From Streptococcus thalassemiae (lineage in GTDB: Bacteria > Bacillota > Bacilli > Lactobacillales > Streptococcaceae): a stretch of DNA of 64,000 nucleotides. Positions 50,601-59,421 of the stretch are shown here, piece after piece (the stretch's first letter is position 1; the number at the start of each line of letters is the position of its first letter). The notes under the pieces are model-generated. The model saw only the letters and a program-made list of their open reading frames with translations. It did no database searches and was not told where the DNA came from. The position numbers and the translations under genes were made by a program. The stretch covers positions 310,305 to 374,304 of the forward strand of contig NZ_CAHJXN010000004.1 of NCBI RefSeq assembly GCF_903645285.1, given 5' to 3'.

Positions 50601-50756
50601 ACAAAAAACCACATCATCCTCTAAACTATAGCGCAGTTCTTCTTCTGCAACGCGAGCATAGAGCCGATTGTTCTTTTCCTTGATAATGTCAACCTTACCA
50701 GTTTCATAAAGGGCAACGCCTTCTATACGGACTTTCCCCGGAATCAATTTAGCCAT
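47658..50756 (-). CDS. SNF2-family helicase with N-terminal SWIM zinc finger
   Basis: 1032 residues. The SWIM finger is C52-x-C54-x8-C63-x-H65 (CAC...CVH). A long middle region leads to the SNF2 ATPase: motif [14 protein letters not shown] near residue 600, motif II as DEAQ ([12 protein letters not shown]), [16 protein letters not shown], and the C-terminal helicase lobe ending [25 protein letters not shown]. It is likely a DNA translocase remodelling protein-DNA complexes. First gene of the operon leading to murC. Confidence 0.93.
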   Translation of the reverse strand: [1032 protein letters not shown]

Positions 50757-50781
50757 ATTTTCACCTTTACCTTATCTTTTT

Positions 50782-50787
50782 ATTATA
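50782..50787 (-). promoter_or_regulatory. Extended -10 of the SNF2-murC operon
   Basis: Minus-strand ATGGTATAAT, 26 nt upstream of the ATG; no clear -35. Confidence 0.55.
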
Positions 50788-50803
50788 CCATATTTTCCCC
50801 TAT

Positions 50804-50848
50804 GAAAATAGCCTTCTAGGAAGACTTTTCTCCTAGAAGGCTGGATTT
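50804..50848 (-). terminator. Terminator of the malY-type gene
   Basis: AGCCTTCTAGGA (50810-50821) and TCCTAGAAGGCT (50831-50842) form a perfect 12-bp stem, with T-rich flanks on the minus strand. Confidence 0.85.
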
Positions 50849-52015
50849 TTAACGTTTAGCAAAAGTCGTCACAATCCGCTGACACACTTCTTGCAGCAGG
50901 GATTTAGGCATGGCTACATTGAGGCGGGCATGGAGACTTCCTTCATCCCCATAATCCAAACCAGGATTGAGGATAACCTTGGCTTCATTTCTCAAAAGCT
51001 CTTGCAATCTTTCATCAGTCAGGTCATAGGCTGAAAAATCAAGCCAAATCAAGTAGGTTCCTTGCGGTTTCATGACCTTGATTTTAGTCTCTTTTCCAAA
51101 TAAATCCACCACATAATTGATGTGGTCTTCAAAGACTTGCTTGAGTTCCTCTAACCAATCCTTCCCATAGCGATAAGCAGCTTCTGTCGCCAAATAACCC
51201 AAGCCTGAAATTTCATGCTGGTTATTGGCCAACTGGCGTTTCTGGAAAACCAGTCTCAACTTAGGATTTTCAATAACTGCATAGGAATTTTTTGTTCCAG
51301 CGATGTTAAAGGTTTTAGTGGCACTGGTCAAGACGATAGCAAAATCTTTAAAGTCAGGGTTGACGGTATTGAAAGACTGGTGTTTGTGACCAAAGAGGGC
51401 CAAATCTTGGTGAATCTCATCCGAAACCAAGAAAACACCGTGTTTTTGACAGAGTTGGCCAATCTTCTCCAACACTTCTTTTTCCCAAACACGTCCACCA
51501 GGATTATGAGGGTTGCAAAGAATATAGAGTTTGACCTCCTCTTCCACCAAATCCTTTTCAAGTCGGTCAAAGTCAATCTCAAACAGACCATCCTTTTCCA
51601 CCAAAGAATTGGTAATCAATCTACGGTTGTTCAACTTGACACTGCGAGCAAAGGGTGGATAGACAGGTGTGTTAATCAAAACCGCCTCGCCTTCTTTTGT
51701 AAAGGCTTGAATAGCTGTTGAGATGGCTGGTACCACACCCTCGATAAAGACAAGAGCCTCTTTGTCAAAGTGGTAGCCGTGTTGTGTGGCTTCCCACTTT
51801 TGAACTTCCTTAATTAACTCTTCACTGGCATAGGTATAGCCATAAACCAGTTGATCAGCGTAAGTCTGCACGGCTTGGCGGATTTCAGGCAAGACTACAA
51901 AGTCCATATCCGCTATCCAAGCTGGTAGGACTTCACTATCCGTTTCTGCTTCTTTCCATTTATAGGTATGGTGCCCTAAACGATTGGGCAGGCTTGTAAA
52001 ATCATATTTTCCCAT
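50849..52015 (-). CDS. MalY/PatB-type PLP C-S lyase (cystathionine beta-lyase)
   Basis: 388 residues from ATG 52015, preceded by AAGGA; a longer frame reaches into metB and is rejected. Fold-type I aminotransferase with WIADMDF at the start, CNPHNPGGRVW, and the PLP lysine in SATKTFNIAGTK. Likely cleaves cystathionine to homocysteine, or cysteine to H2S/pyruvate/ammonia. Starts 7 nt after the metB stop, so they form an operon under the MET-box. Confidence 0.9.
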   Translation of the reverse strand: MGKYDFTSLPNRLGHHTYKWKEAETDSEVLPAWIADMDFVVLPEIRQAVQTYADQLVYGYTYASEELIKEVQKWEATQHGYHFDKEALVFIEGVVPAISTAIQAFTKEGEAVLINTPVYPPFARSVKLNNRRLITNSLVEKDGLFEIDFDRLEKDLVEEEVKLYILCNPHNPGGRVWEKEVLEKIGQLCQKHGVFLVSDEIHQDLALFGHKHQSFNTVNPDFKDFAIVLTSATKTFNIAGTKNSYAVIENPKLRLVFQKRQLANNQHEISGLGYLATEAAYRYGKDWLEELKQVFEDHINYVVDLFGKETKIKVMKPQGTYLIWLDFSAYDLTDERLQELLRNEAKVILNPGLDYGDEGSLHARLNVAMPKSLLQEVCQRIVTTFAKR

Positions 52016-52022
52016 CTTTGTC

Positions 52023-53117
52023 TTATCCTTCCAAGGCTTGGCGCAAATCTGCAATCAAATCTCTAGCATCCTCAATCCCAATTGACAAGCGCAAGAGGTC
52101 ATCTGTCAAACCATAAGAATGGCGCACTTCTGCCGGAATATCAGCGTGAGTTTGCGTCGTTGGATAAGTAATAAGACTTTCCACCCCACCTAAACTTTCC
52201 GCAAAAGAGAAGACCTTGAGGCTGTTTAAAATGTGAGGAATGCGTGTTTCATCCGCTACTTTAAAGGAAATCATCCCTCCACGCCCAGTATAGAGAACTT
52301 CCTTGACTGCTGGAGAATCCTTCAAAAAGGCGACCACTTCTTGAGCATTGGCTGTTGAGCGCTCCATACGAAGAGACAAGGTCTTGAGACCACGAATCAA
52401 TTGATAACTGTCAAATGGAGACAAGACTGCCCCTGTCGTATTGAGATTGTAGAAGAGTTTCTCGTATAGTTCTAAACTATTGGTCACAACCACTCCAGCC
52501 AAGACATCATTGTGGCCTGCTAGATACTTGGTTGCTGAATGAAGAACGATGTCTGCCCCATCTTCAATTGGGCGTTGGTAAATAGGACTATAGAAGGTAT
52601 TGTCCACCACCACTTTGGCACCCTTAGCATGAGCCAATTTTGCCAGTTTTTCGATGTCAAATTCCAACATCAAGGGGTTGGTTGGTGTTTCGATATAGAG
52701 AACATCCACATCCTTCTCCAACTCGGCAATCAACTCTTCTTCTGTATTGGCATAGGTAAAATGGAAACGGCCTTCCTGCTCCACTTGATTGAACCAGCGG
52801 AAAGAACCTCCATAAAGGTCACGGACAGCCAAGACCTTACTTCCTACTGGGAAGACACTAAAGGCCAGTACAATAGCTGACATCCCTGAGCTAGTCGCTA
52901 GGGCATAGTCTGCTGACTCAATAGCTGCCAAGACTTCTTCAGCCTTGCTACGAGTTGGGTTTTTAGTACGCGTATAGTCAAATCCAGTAGATCTACCAAA
53001 CTCTGGATGCTGATAGGTCGTTGAAAAATGAAGCGGTGTCACCAATGCACCTGTCGCTTCATCTGACTTAATACCCGCCTGGGCCAAAATTGTGTTAATG
53101 TGTAATTCCTTGCTCAT
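52023..53117 (-). CDS. metB: Cystathionine gamma-synthase / Cys-Met metabolism PLP enzyme
   Basis: 364 residues. Cys/Met PLP family: YTRTKNPTRSKAEE, SSGMSAI, ETPTNPLMLEFDI, VVDNTFYSP and the Schiff-base Lys in HSATKYLAGHND. It joins an activated homoserine with cysteine (gamma-synthase) or cleaves cystathionine; the family cannot be subdivided by eye. GGAGG 6 nt before the ATG. Expression is probably methionine-responsive through the upstream MET-box. Confidence 0.9.
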   Translation of the reverse strand: MSKELHINTILAQAGIKSDEATGALVTPLHFSTTYQHPEFGRSTGFDYTRTKNPTRSKAEEVLAAIESADYALATSSGMSAIVLAFSVFPVGSKVLAVRDLYGGSFRWFNQVEQEGRFHFTYANTEEELIAELEKDVDVLYIETPTNPLMLEFDIEKLAKLAHAKGAKVVVDNTFYSPIYQRPIEDGADIVLHSATKYLAGHNDVLAGVVVTNSLELYEKLFYNLNTTGAVLSPFDSYQLIRGLKTLSLRMERSTANAQEVVAFLKDSPAVKEVLYTGRGGMISFKVADETRIPHILNSLKVFSFAESLGGVESLITYPTTQTHADIPAEVRHSYGLTDDLLRLSIGIEDARDLIADLRQALEG

Positions 53118-53193
53118 ACAATTCCTCCAAATCTATAGTAACTATTGTACCACTTATTTTCATCAACTCATTTTCTTCTTTTCAAGAGCTAGT

Positions 53194-53210
53194 TATAGTT
53201 TCAAACTATA
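53194..53210 (-). promoter_or_regulatory. MET-box (MetR/MtaR-type operator)
   Basis: TATAGTTTCAAACTATA is a perfect 17-bp palindrome 77 nt upstream of the metB ATG. It matches the streptococcal MET-box (TATAGTTTNAAACTATA) bound by the LysR-type methionine regulator. A TGGTACAAT extended -10 follows at about 53147-53152. Confidence 0.85.
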
Positions 53211-53236
53211 GACTTATCGAGTAAAGCTAAAAAGAA

Positions 53237-53267
53237 TCCAGAAAAACTTCCAGATTCTTTTGTGAAA
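53237..53267 (-). terminator. Terminator of the 151-residue protein gene
   Basis: On the minus strand AAAGAATCtGG pairs with CtGGATTCTTTTT around a short loop. Confidence 0.75.
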
Positions 53268-53281
53268 ATAATTGCTAGGGT

Positions 53282-53737
53282 TTACTTTAACCGAAAGAAA
53301 TCCTGTTGGGCTAAATAGTCATAATGGTCTTTGTTAAATTGATATTGGCCCACATGCTGACCAATCTGACCGACATCCACGGAAAAAATATAGGCTTCAT
53401 TTTGATAGTGCCAGTTCAGCCTAACTGTATTCAAGACTGTCTGATAAGTAAAATCTTTAACTTGATTCCAAAGCATCTCTACGACTTGATTAGAACGATT
53501 TTCAGTTACATCACTGATGTCCATCAAGTAGATTCCCTTAGGCGTGAATGCCAGAATCTTAGGCTTCACACTCGACTGAACATAGTAAGCTCCTCCTATA
53601 ATGAAGAAATCAATAAAAGATTTCAGCCATGTCTTTTTCTTGAAGGCCATCAGAAAATTCTTTTGCCCTTCAATGCGACAAGTTGAAAGAAATGATGCAA
53701 TCTGTTTTTCTGTTGCAAATTCCATAATAGCGCCCAT
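53282..53737 (-). CDS. Conserved hypothetical protein, possibly PH-like
   Basis: 151 residues, start ATG 53737 with GGAGG 7 nt upstream. There is one hydrophobic stretch (SFIDFFIIGGAYYV). The KPKILAFTPKGIYLMDISDVTENRSN and DFTYQTVLNTVRLNWHYQNEAYIFSV strands resemble small bacterial PH-like domains. Function unknown. It has a long structured leader. Confidence 0.7.
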   Translation of the reverse strand: MGAIMEFATEKQIASFLSTCRIEGQKNFLMAFKKKTWLKSFIDFFIIGGAYYVQSSVKPKILAFTPKGIYLMDISDVTENRSNQVVEMLWNQVKDFTYQTVLNTVRLNWHYQNEAYIFSVDVGQIGQHVGQYQFNKDHYDYLAQQDFFRLK

Positions 53738-53926
53738 AATGTTACCTCCATAACGATTAGTAAATAGGCAGATAAGAACTCTTCACATAAAGAAGAACTT
53801 ATCATTTGTTACATTTTATCTTACTTTCCCAGTAGATGGCACCCCTCCTATAACATTACCCTAGCATGTGCATACTTCAATCAACATTGGGTAAATTTTC
53901 GAACGTAGTTTCTTATATTTATTATA
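53738..53926 (-). promoter_or_regulatory. Long leader and promoter of the 151-residue protein
   Basis: The best promoter (TGCTATAAT, -10 at 53921-53926) leaves a leader of about 180 nt. The leader has an imperfect stem (GATAAG..CTTC / GAAG..CTTATC) near 53773-53806 and an unused AGGAGG near 53848. No known riboswitch is recognised. Confidence 0.4.
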
Positions 53927-53992
53927 GCATAAATTCAATTAACTACGAGAAAATGTAAGCACTTTTCTTCCAAATTTTCCATCATTCTATAT

Positions 53993-54028
53993 AAAAACGA
54001 CAGTTTCTTTCGAAACCATCGTTTTTCT
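53993..54028 (-). terminator. Terminator of aliB
   Basis: AAAACGACAGTTTC pairs with GAAACCATCGTTTT around TTTC, with T/A-rich flanks. Confidence 0.85.
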
Positions 54029-54038
54029 TGAAAAATCC

Positions 54039-55997
54039 TTATTTGACATGTTTCGCCAATTCTTCTTGGGCTTTTTTATTAGATTCTTCTTTTTCTTTCA
54101 ACCATTTTTCTCTGGCTTTTGCATATTCGTCTGTTGTGACTGTCTTATCTTGTAATTTGAGGTATTTATAGGATTCAACCCCTTTATTACCAGCCAATGA
54201 ATATGGTGTTGAGAAAGGAACGATTTTTCTCAATGTTGGTGTTCCACCAAGTGAAACATTTGGAATTGCTAGAGAGCTATCTACTAACCAAGCTTGGATT
54301 TCAGCATACTTTTCATAGCGTTTTGCAATATCTTGTTCCTTATTAGCTTCTTCCAACATTTGAGTGTAGACATCCAATCCAACAGCCTTGGCCTTGTCAT
54401 TGGCTTCACCTGGCTCGAGTCCAAGACTTTGTAGAACCCCACCATTCTTGACACTAAAGATATCAAGATAGCTAGATGGATCAAGATAGTCCGCACTCCA
54501 ACCACCATTGTAGAGATCGTAGTCTTTTTGCGCAGCTGTTTGAGCTAGATAACCTGAACTATCATAGTCCTCTGTAGAAAGTAGGTGGACATCAATCACA
54601 ACATTTTCTGCACCTAAGACAGACTCAATTGATTGCTTCATGGAATTGATTCCTTGAATTTCAGCCTTATTGGTCAACTCTATATTTTTATCTAAGTGGA
54701 TAGGGAATGTTACCCCCTTAGCTTCTAATTCTTTCTTAGCTTCTGCAAATTTGGCTTTGGCTTTCTCTGGATTGTAGTATGGATCTTGGGCATCCGCGAA
54801 GTTGATTCCTTGCCATTCCTTACCATAATTGACCATCTTAGAAGCCACTACTTCACCAAAGTCTTTTCCCTTGATACTTACGAAGTTTGGAGGAACAACC
54901 AAGTTACGCAAAATCTTAGTTGCACCATCTTCTCCTTGAGATTGAGCCCCGTAAGCTGTCCGATCATAGGCAAAATTAATAGCTTGACGGAAGTTTTTAT
55001 TAAGAACCGCTTCTTGAGTCGATTTCTTTTCAGCATCACTTGTCTTGGAAGTGAATTTATAAGATTGTCTATCCAGATTAAAGTTTAAGAAGTAAGAAGT
55101 GGCATCTTGCATGCTATAGACGATATCATCTTTGTATTTTTCTTTAATTCCTTCATAACTTGAACTATTCGGATAGAGACGAGCGTAGCTATAGGCTCCG
55201 TCTGTAAAGTTACGAACAAGAGCGTCTTGGTCACTACCATCATAGTAGGTCAATTTGACATCATCTACAAAGACATTTTTAGCATCCCAGTAGTTAGGAT
55301 TTTTCTTGTATTCGATGACAGATTTTGAAACAAAAGCTTTCATCAAGAAAGGTCCACTGTACAAAATATTAGCAGGGTCTACCTTCCCAAAATCATCCCC
55401 TTTTGATTTCAAGAAATCTGCATTGACTGGGAAAAGAATGGTTGAGGTTGTTTTTGAGTTCCAGTAAGGTTCTGGTCGAGCCAAGGTGTATTGAACCGTT
55501 TGGTCATCAAGTGCCTTGACTCCGACAGTTGAAAAGTCGCTTGTTTTCCCAGTGATATAGTCATCCAAACCTGCAACAGAGTCCTGCACTAGATACAAGG
55601 CTTCTGAATTTTTATCAGCTGCATATTGCAAACCGGTTACAAAATCCTGAGCAGTTACAGGTGCATATTCTTCTCCCTCAGAAGTAAACCACTTAGCATC
55701 CTTACGAAGTTTGTAGGTATAGGTTAAACCGTCCTTAGAAACAGTCCAATCCTCAGCCAAGGATGGAACATAGTTCCCATATTGGTCATTTTCCATAAGA
55801 CCATCTACCAGGTTGGTCACAATATCATTTGTTGTTGCACGGTTTTCTGCTAGATAGTTCAAACTAGATGGATCACTTGAGTAAACATAATTGTATGTTT
55901 TTGATGCTGTGCTAGAATTTCCACAGGCACTCAATAAAACTCCTGTACCCAGGACAAGACCTGCCAAGGTTAGATATTTGCTCTTAGACTTTTTCAT
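54039..55997 (-). CDS. aliB: Oligopeptide ABC transporter substrate-binding lipoprotein
   Basis: 652 residues, typical of AmiA/AliA/AliB paralogues. Lipoprotein signal ending LLSAC with SBP family-5 features (EDWTVSKDGLTYTYKLRKDAKW, YDGSDQDALVRNF, GGWSADYLDPSSYLDIF). It binds extracellular oligopeptides and, as in pneumococcus, would share the Ami permease encoded elsewhere; no permease lies here. GGAGG precedes the ATG. Monocistronic with strong promoter and terminator. Confidence 0.92.
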   Translation of the reverse strand: MKKSKSKYLTLAGLVLGTGVLLSACGNSSTASKTYNYVYSSDPSSLNYLAENRATTNDIVTNLVDGLMENDQYGNYVPSLAEDWTVSKDGLTYTYKLRKDAKWFTSEGEEYAPVTAQDFVTGLQYAADKNSEALYLVQDSVAGLDDYITGKTSDFSTVGVKALDDQTVQYTLARPEPYWNSKTTSTILFPVNADFLKSKGDDFGKVDPANILYSGPFLMKAFVSKSVIEYKKNPNYWDAKNVFVDDVKLTYYDGSDQDALVRNFTDGAYSYARLYPNSSSYEGIKEKYKDDIVYSMQDATSYFLNFNLDRQSYKFTSKTSDAEKKSTQEAVLNKNFRQAINFAYDRTAYGAQSQGEDGATKILRNLVVPPNFVSIKGKDFGEVVASKMVNYGKEWQGINFADAQDPYYNPEKAKAKFAEAKKELEAKGVTFPIHLDKNIELTNKAEIQGINSMKQSIESVLGAENVVIDVHLLSTEDYDSSGYLAQTAAQKDYDLYNGGWSADYLDPSSYLDIFSVKNGGVLQSLGLEPGEANDKAKAVGLDVYTQMLEEANKEQDIAKRYEKYAEIQAWLVDSSLAIPNVSLGGTPTLRKIVPFSTPYSLAGNKGVESYKYLKLQDKTVTTDEYAKAREKWLKEKEESNKKAQEELAKHVK

Positions 55998-56029
55998 TTC
56001 CAGAACCTCCTGATTTAAATATTTGTTTT

Positions 56030-56058
56030 ATTATACAACGTTTAGTTTGTTTAGTCAA
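56030..56058 (-). promoter_or_regulatory. aliB promoter
   Basis: Minus-strand TTGACT (56053-56058), 17 nt, TATAAT (56030-56035). Confidence 0.85.
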
Positions 56059-56131
56059 TGTTTTTTTCCAAAAAAATCGAAAAAGACCTTATCTTCTACT
56101 TTTAAAAGATAATTTTAGCTGTTTTGACGCT

Positions 56132-56188
56132 AAAAAAGGAATAAGTTTCAAGTTCTCCTAAAAGATTGTTCAACTTATTCCTTTTATT
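56132..56188 (-). terminator. Terminator of the flippase gene
   Basis: AAAAAGGAATAAGTT pairs with AACTTATTCCTTTTA with a ~26-nt loop, which itself can partly pair. Confidence 0.75.
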
Positions 56189-56201
56189 TATAAATGCTAT
56201 C

Positions 56202-57824
56202 TTACGAAAGCTTAAATTTTACTCGCAGGCGATCTGCTTGGGCTTTTCCAATCACCTTATCCAACAAACGGGTACGAAGACTCATAACTCCATAAACACC
56301 CCCACCCATGGCACCGACAAGGGCTATATATAGGAAACTCCATAAACGCCCACTTGGTTGGAAGAAAAATCCTAACAGCCACTGGATGGTTCCTATTAAC
56401 AGAAACATAACTAGGGTCAGCAAACTGATTAAAATGGTTCGCTTCACAATCACCTTGCGCTTGACACCCGTTACCTTACAAATATCTCGATACATCAAGA
56501 CGTTAGGAATGATGAGAGCAATGGTTGTTGAAATCAAAGGTCCATAACTGTGGAAGAGGGCGATGGTAGGTAGTTGCAAGACTAGCTTGGCAATAGAACC
56601 ATAGATAAAATAGAGAACGGCCTTGCGGTTGCGGAACATGGCCTGAAGCATTGGAGACAAGACCATGTACAAGCCTAAAATAGTTGACTGCAAAACTGCA
56701 AAGACAAATAAGCCCAGAGCCAAACTATCTGGCTTACCATAGAAGACCGTATAAAGAGGTTCTCCTACCATAACCACTCCAACCGTTGCTGGTAGCAGGA
56801 ATAAGAAAAGCATGGTAATGCTGTCCTGAACCAGACGAGAAGCTGCTTTCAAGTCCCTCTTGACATAGTTTTCTGTCAAAAGTGGCAAACCAACACTCCC
56901 AATCGAAACCCCAACAGAAATCAAAATCATCGTGATTTTATTAGGATTGGCTGAGAAATAAGAAAACATGATAACCAAGTCCTCATTGCTGTAGTTGGTA
57001 AACCAGCTCATACTATTGATAAAGGTCAGCTGGTCCAAAATCTGGAAGAGCTGGATGGCAGACCCTGTCAAGATAAAAGGAATGGCTTCCTTAATGGTAT
57101 CGACCAAAAGATGCTTGCTGTTAATCTTATCCCCTGTTTCAAGGACTCTTTTGAGTAAGCCTTCTTGAGCAAGGAAATAAATCAAAACTGCAAAACTGGC
57201 TACCATACCGACAAAGGCAGCAAAGGTGGATTGGGTAACGGCTGCTAGGTAATCTCCTGAACCGAGCTTCATAATGATAAAGGTTGCTAGGAGCATCCAG
57301 ATAACACGAATGACCTGCTCAGCGATTTGGCTCATGGCATAAGGTTTGAGGTTATTCATCCCTTGGAAAAATCCTCGGATAACACTCATAGATGGGAAAA
57401 TCAAGACTCCCCAAGCCAAGCTTTGCATGATTGGGATCAAGTCTTTACCCACGCCAGACAAGTCTGCTAGCCAAGGAGCAAAGACATACAAGACTAAAGC
57501 AAAAACGAGGCCAAGTCCTGTCATAAATCCTAAAAAGCTCCGAATCAGGGCAAAGCTATGCTCTTCTTCTCGCATGGTATTATACTTGGCAACTTGCTTG
57601 GCCACCGCAACTGGAATACCTGCTGTTGAAACCAGCAAGAACCAGGCATAGATATTGTAGCCCATGGTAAAGAGACCATTAGCCGTAGCCGCATAAGACC
57701 CCATCCAGATGTACCAAGGTATAATGTAAATAGCCCCGAGCAGGCGACTGATAAAGTTACTAGCCGTTAACCAAGCAGTCCCCCGTAACATCTGGGCCTG
57801 CTGGTGATTGTTTTCGTGCGACAT
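56202..57824 (-). CDS. murJ: Lipid II flippase, YtgP/MurJ type (MOP superfamily)
   Basis: 540 residues from ATG 57824 (GAGG 5 nt upstream; an upstream TTG is rejected). About 14 membrane helices with the MOP/MVF pattern: GTAWLTASNFISRLLGAIYIIPW at the N-terminus, VIRGFFQGMNNLKPYAMSQIAEQVIRV and VLSPMLQAMFRNRKAVLY. Streptococcal YtgP is known to replace E. coli MurJ. The divergent murE supports a cell-wall role; a generic polysaccharide exporter is the alternative. Confidence 0.87.
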   Translation of the reverse strand: MSHENNHQQAQMLRGTAWLTASNFISRLLGAIYIIPWYIWMGSYAATANGLFTMGYNIYAWFLLVSTAGIPVAVAKQVAKYNTMREEEHSFALIRSFLGFMTGLGLVFALVLYVFAPWLADLSGVGKDLIPIMQSLAWGVLIFPSMSVIRGFFQGMNNLKPYAMSQIAEQVIRVIWMLLATFIIMKLGSGDYLAAVTQSTFAAFVGMVASFAVLIYFLAQEGLLKRVLETGDKINSKHLLVDTIKEAIPFILTGSAIQLFQILDQLTFINSMSWFTNYSNEDLVIMFSYFSANPNKITMILISVGVSIGSVGLPLLTENYVKRDLKAASRLVQDSITMLFLFLLPATVGVVMVGEPLYTVFYGKPDSLALGLFVFAVLQSTILGLYMVLSPMLQAMFRNRKAVLYFIYGSIAKLVLQLPTIALFHSYGPLISTTIALIIPNVLMYRDICKVTGVKRKVIVKRTILISLLTLVMFLLIGTIQWLLGFFFQPSGRLWSFLYIALVGAMGGGVYGVMSLRTRLLDKVIGKAQADRLRVKFKLS

Positions 57825-57871
57825 AGATTCCTCATTCAATTTTGATAACTAGGAAAAACTCCTTATCTTCC

Positions 57872-57922
57872 ATTATAAACTTTTCCTTGTTACTTGTAAA
57901 TTTGTGACTTTCGGTTTACAAT
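57872..57922. promoter_or_regulatory. Divergent overlapping promoters of murJ and murE
   Basis: murJ (-): TTTACA (57895-57900), 17 nt, TATAAT (57872-57877). murE (+): TTGTAA (57894-57899), 17 nt, TACAAT (57917-57922). The two -35 hexamers occupy the same bases. Confidence 0.7.
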
Positions 57923-57929
57923 AGAAAGT

Positions 57930-59375
57930 ATGATTAAGATTGAAACCGTATTAAATATTTTAAAGAAAGATGGCCTTTTTCGTGAGATTATCGACCAAGG
58001 ACACTACCACTACAACTATAGCCATGTCGTCTTTGACACCATCTGCTATGACAGCCGCAAGGCCAAAGAAAAGAGCCTCTTTTTCGTCAAAGGTGCTGCC
58101 TTTAAGAAGGAATTTCTGCTTTCAGCAATCTCTCAAGGACTCGGTTGGTATGTTGCTGAAAAAGACTATGAGGTTGGTATTCCTGCCATTATCGTGAACG
58201 ATATTAAGAAAGCTATGAGTCTGATTGCTATGGAATTTTATGGAAATCCACAGGAAAAACTCAAACTCCTTGCCTTTACTGGTACTAAGGGTAAGACAAC
58301 AGCAGCCTATTTCGCCTATAACATTTTATCTCAAGGGCACCGACCTGCTATGCTCTCGACCATGAATACAACTCTTGATGGCAAGACTTTCTTTAAGTCT
58401 GCATTGACAACCCCTGAAAGTATTGACCTCTTTGATATGATGCATCAAGCTGTGCAAAATGACCGTACCCACCTCATCATGGAAGTATCCAGTCAGGCCT
58501 ATCTGGTCAAACGTGTCTATGGTCTAACCTTTGATGTGGGAGTTTTCCTCAATATCAGCCCAGACCATATCGGCCCTATTGAACACCCTAGCTTTGAAGA
58601 CTACTTCTACCACAAACGTCTCTTGATGGAAAATAGCCGAGCAATCATCATTAACAGTGACATGGACCACTTTTCTGTCTTGAAAGAACAAGTGGCAGAT
58701 CAAGACCATGATTTCTACGGTAGCCAGTCGAGCAACCAAATCGAAAACTCCAAAGCCTTTAGCTTTTCAGCTACAGGTAAACTCTCTGGTGTTTATGACA
58801 TCCAGTTAATTGGGCACTTCAACCAAGAAAATGCCGTTTCTGCTGGACTTGCCTGCCTCCGTCTCGGAGCAAGTCTTGAGGACATCAAAAAAGGAATCGC
58901 TGCAACCCGCGTTCCTGGTCGTATGGAAGTCCTCACTCAGAAAAATGGCGCCAAGGTCTTCATCGACTACGCCCACAATGGGGATAGTCTGAAAAAACTC
59001 ATCAATGTGGTTGAAACTCATCAAACTGGAAAAATTGCTCTGGTTCTAGGTTCGACAGGAAATAAGGGAGAAAGTCGTCGTAAGGACTTTGGCCTCCTCC
59101 TTAATCAACACCCAGAGATTCAAGTCTTTCTGACTGCTGATGACCCTAACTATGAAGACCCAATGACCATTGCAGATGAAATTAGTAGCTATATCAATCA
59201 TCCTGTTGAAAAAATTGCGGATCGCCAAGAAGCCATCAAGGCAGCTATGGCTATCACAAATCACGAATTAGATGCAGTTATTATTGCTGGTAAGGGAGCC
59301 GATTGCTACCAAATCGTCCAAGGCAAGAAAGAAGCCTATCCTGGAGATGCAGCCGTCGCAGAAAATTATTTATAA
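57930..59375 (+). CDS. murE: UDP-MurNAc-L-Ala-D-Glu--L-lysine ligase
   Basis: 481 residues. ATP loop [54 protein letters not shown], and a DDPNYEDP motif where Lys-adding enzymes carry D-D/N-P-N/A instead of the DNPR of diaminopimelate enzymes. It adds the third stem-peptide residue. The ATG lies only 7 nt after the -10 hexamer and has no strong Shine-Dalgarno (GAAAG only). Confidence 0.96.
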   Translation: MIKIETVLNILKKDGLFREIIDQGHYHYNYSHVVFDTICYDSRKAKEKSLFFVKGAAFKKEFLLSAISQGLGWYVAEKDYEVGIPAIIVNDIKKAMSLIAMEFYGNPQEKLKLLAFTGTKGKTTAAYFAYNILSQGHRPAMLSTMNTTLDGKTFFKSALTTPESIDLFDMMHQAVQNDRTHLIMEVSSQAYLVKRVYGLTFDVGVFLNISPDHIGPIEHPSFEDYFYHKRLLMENSRAIIINSDMDHFSVLKEQVADQDHDFYGSQSSNQIENSKAFSFSATGKLSGVYDIQLIGHFNQENAVSAGLACLRLGASLEDIKKGIAATRVPGRMEVLTQKNGAKVFIDYAHNGDSLKKLINVVETHQTGKIALVLGSTGNKGESRRKDFGLLLNQHPEIQVFLTADDPNYEDPMTIADEISSYINHPVEKIADRQEAIKAAMAITNHELDAVIIAGKGADCYQIVQGKKEAYPGDAAVAENYL

Positions 59376-59376
59376 G

Positions 59377-59421
59377 ATAGAAAAAAATCAAGGGAAATGA
59401 AACCCTTGATTTTTTCTATCT
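59377..59421. terminator. Bidirectional terminator between murE and csbD-like gene
   Basis: GATAGAAAAAA..ATCAAGGG pairs with CCCTTGATTTTTTCTATC around an ~8-nt loop. Confidence 0.93.
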
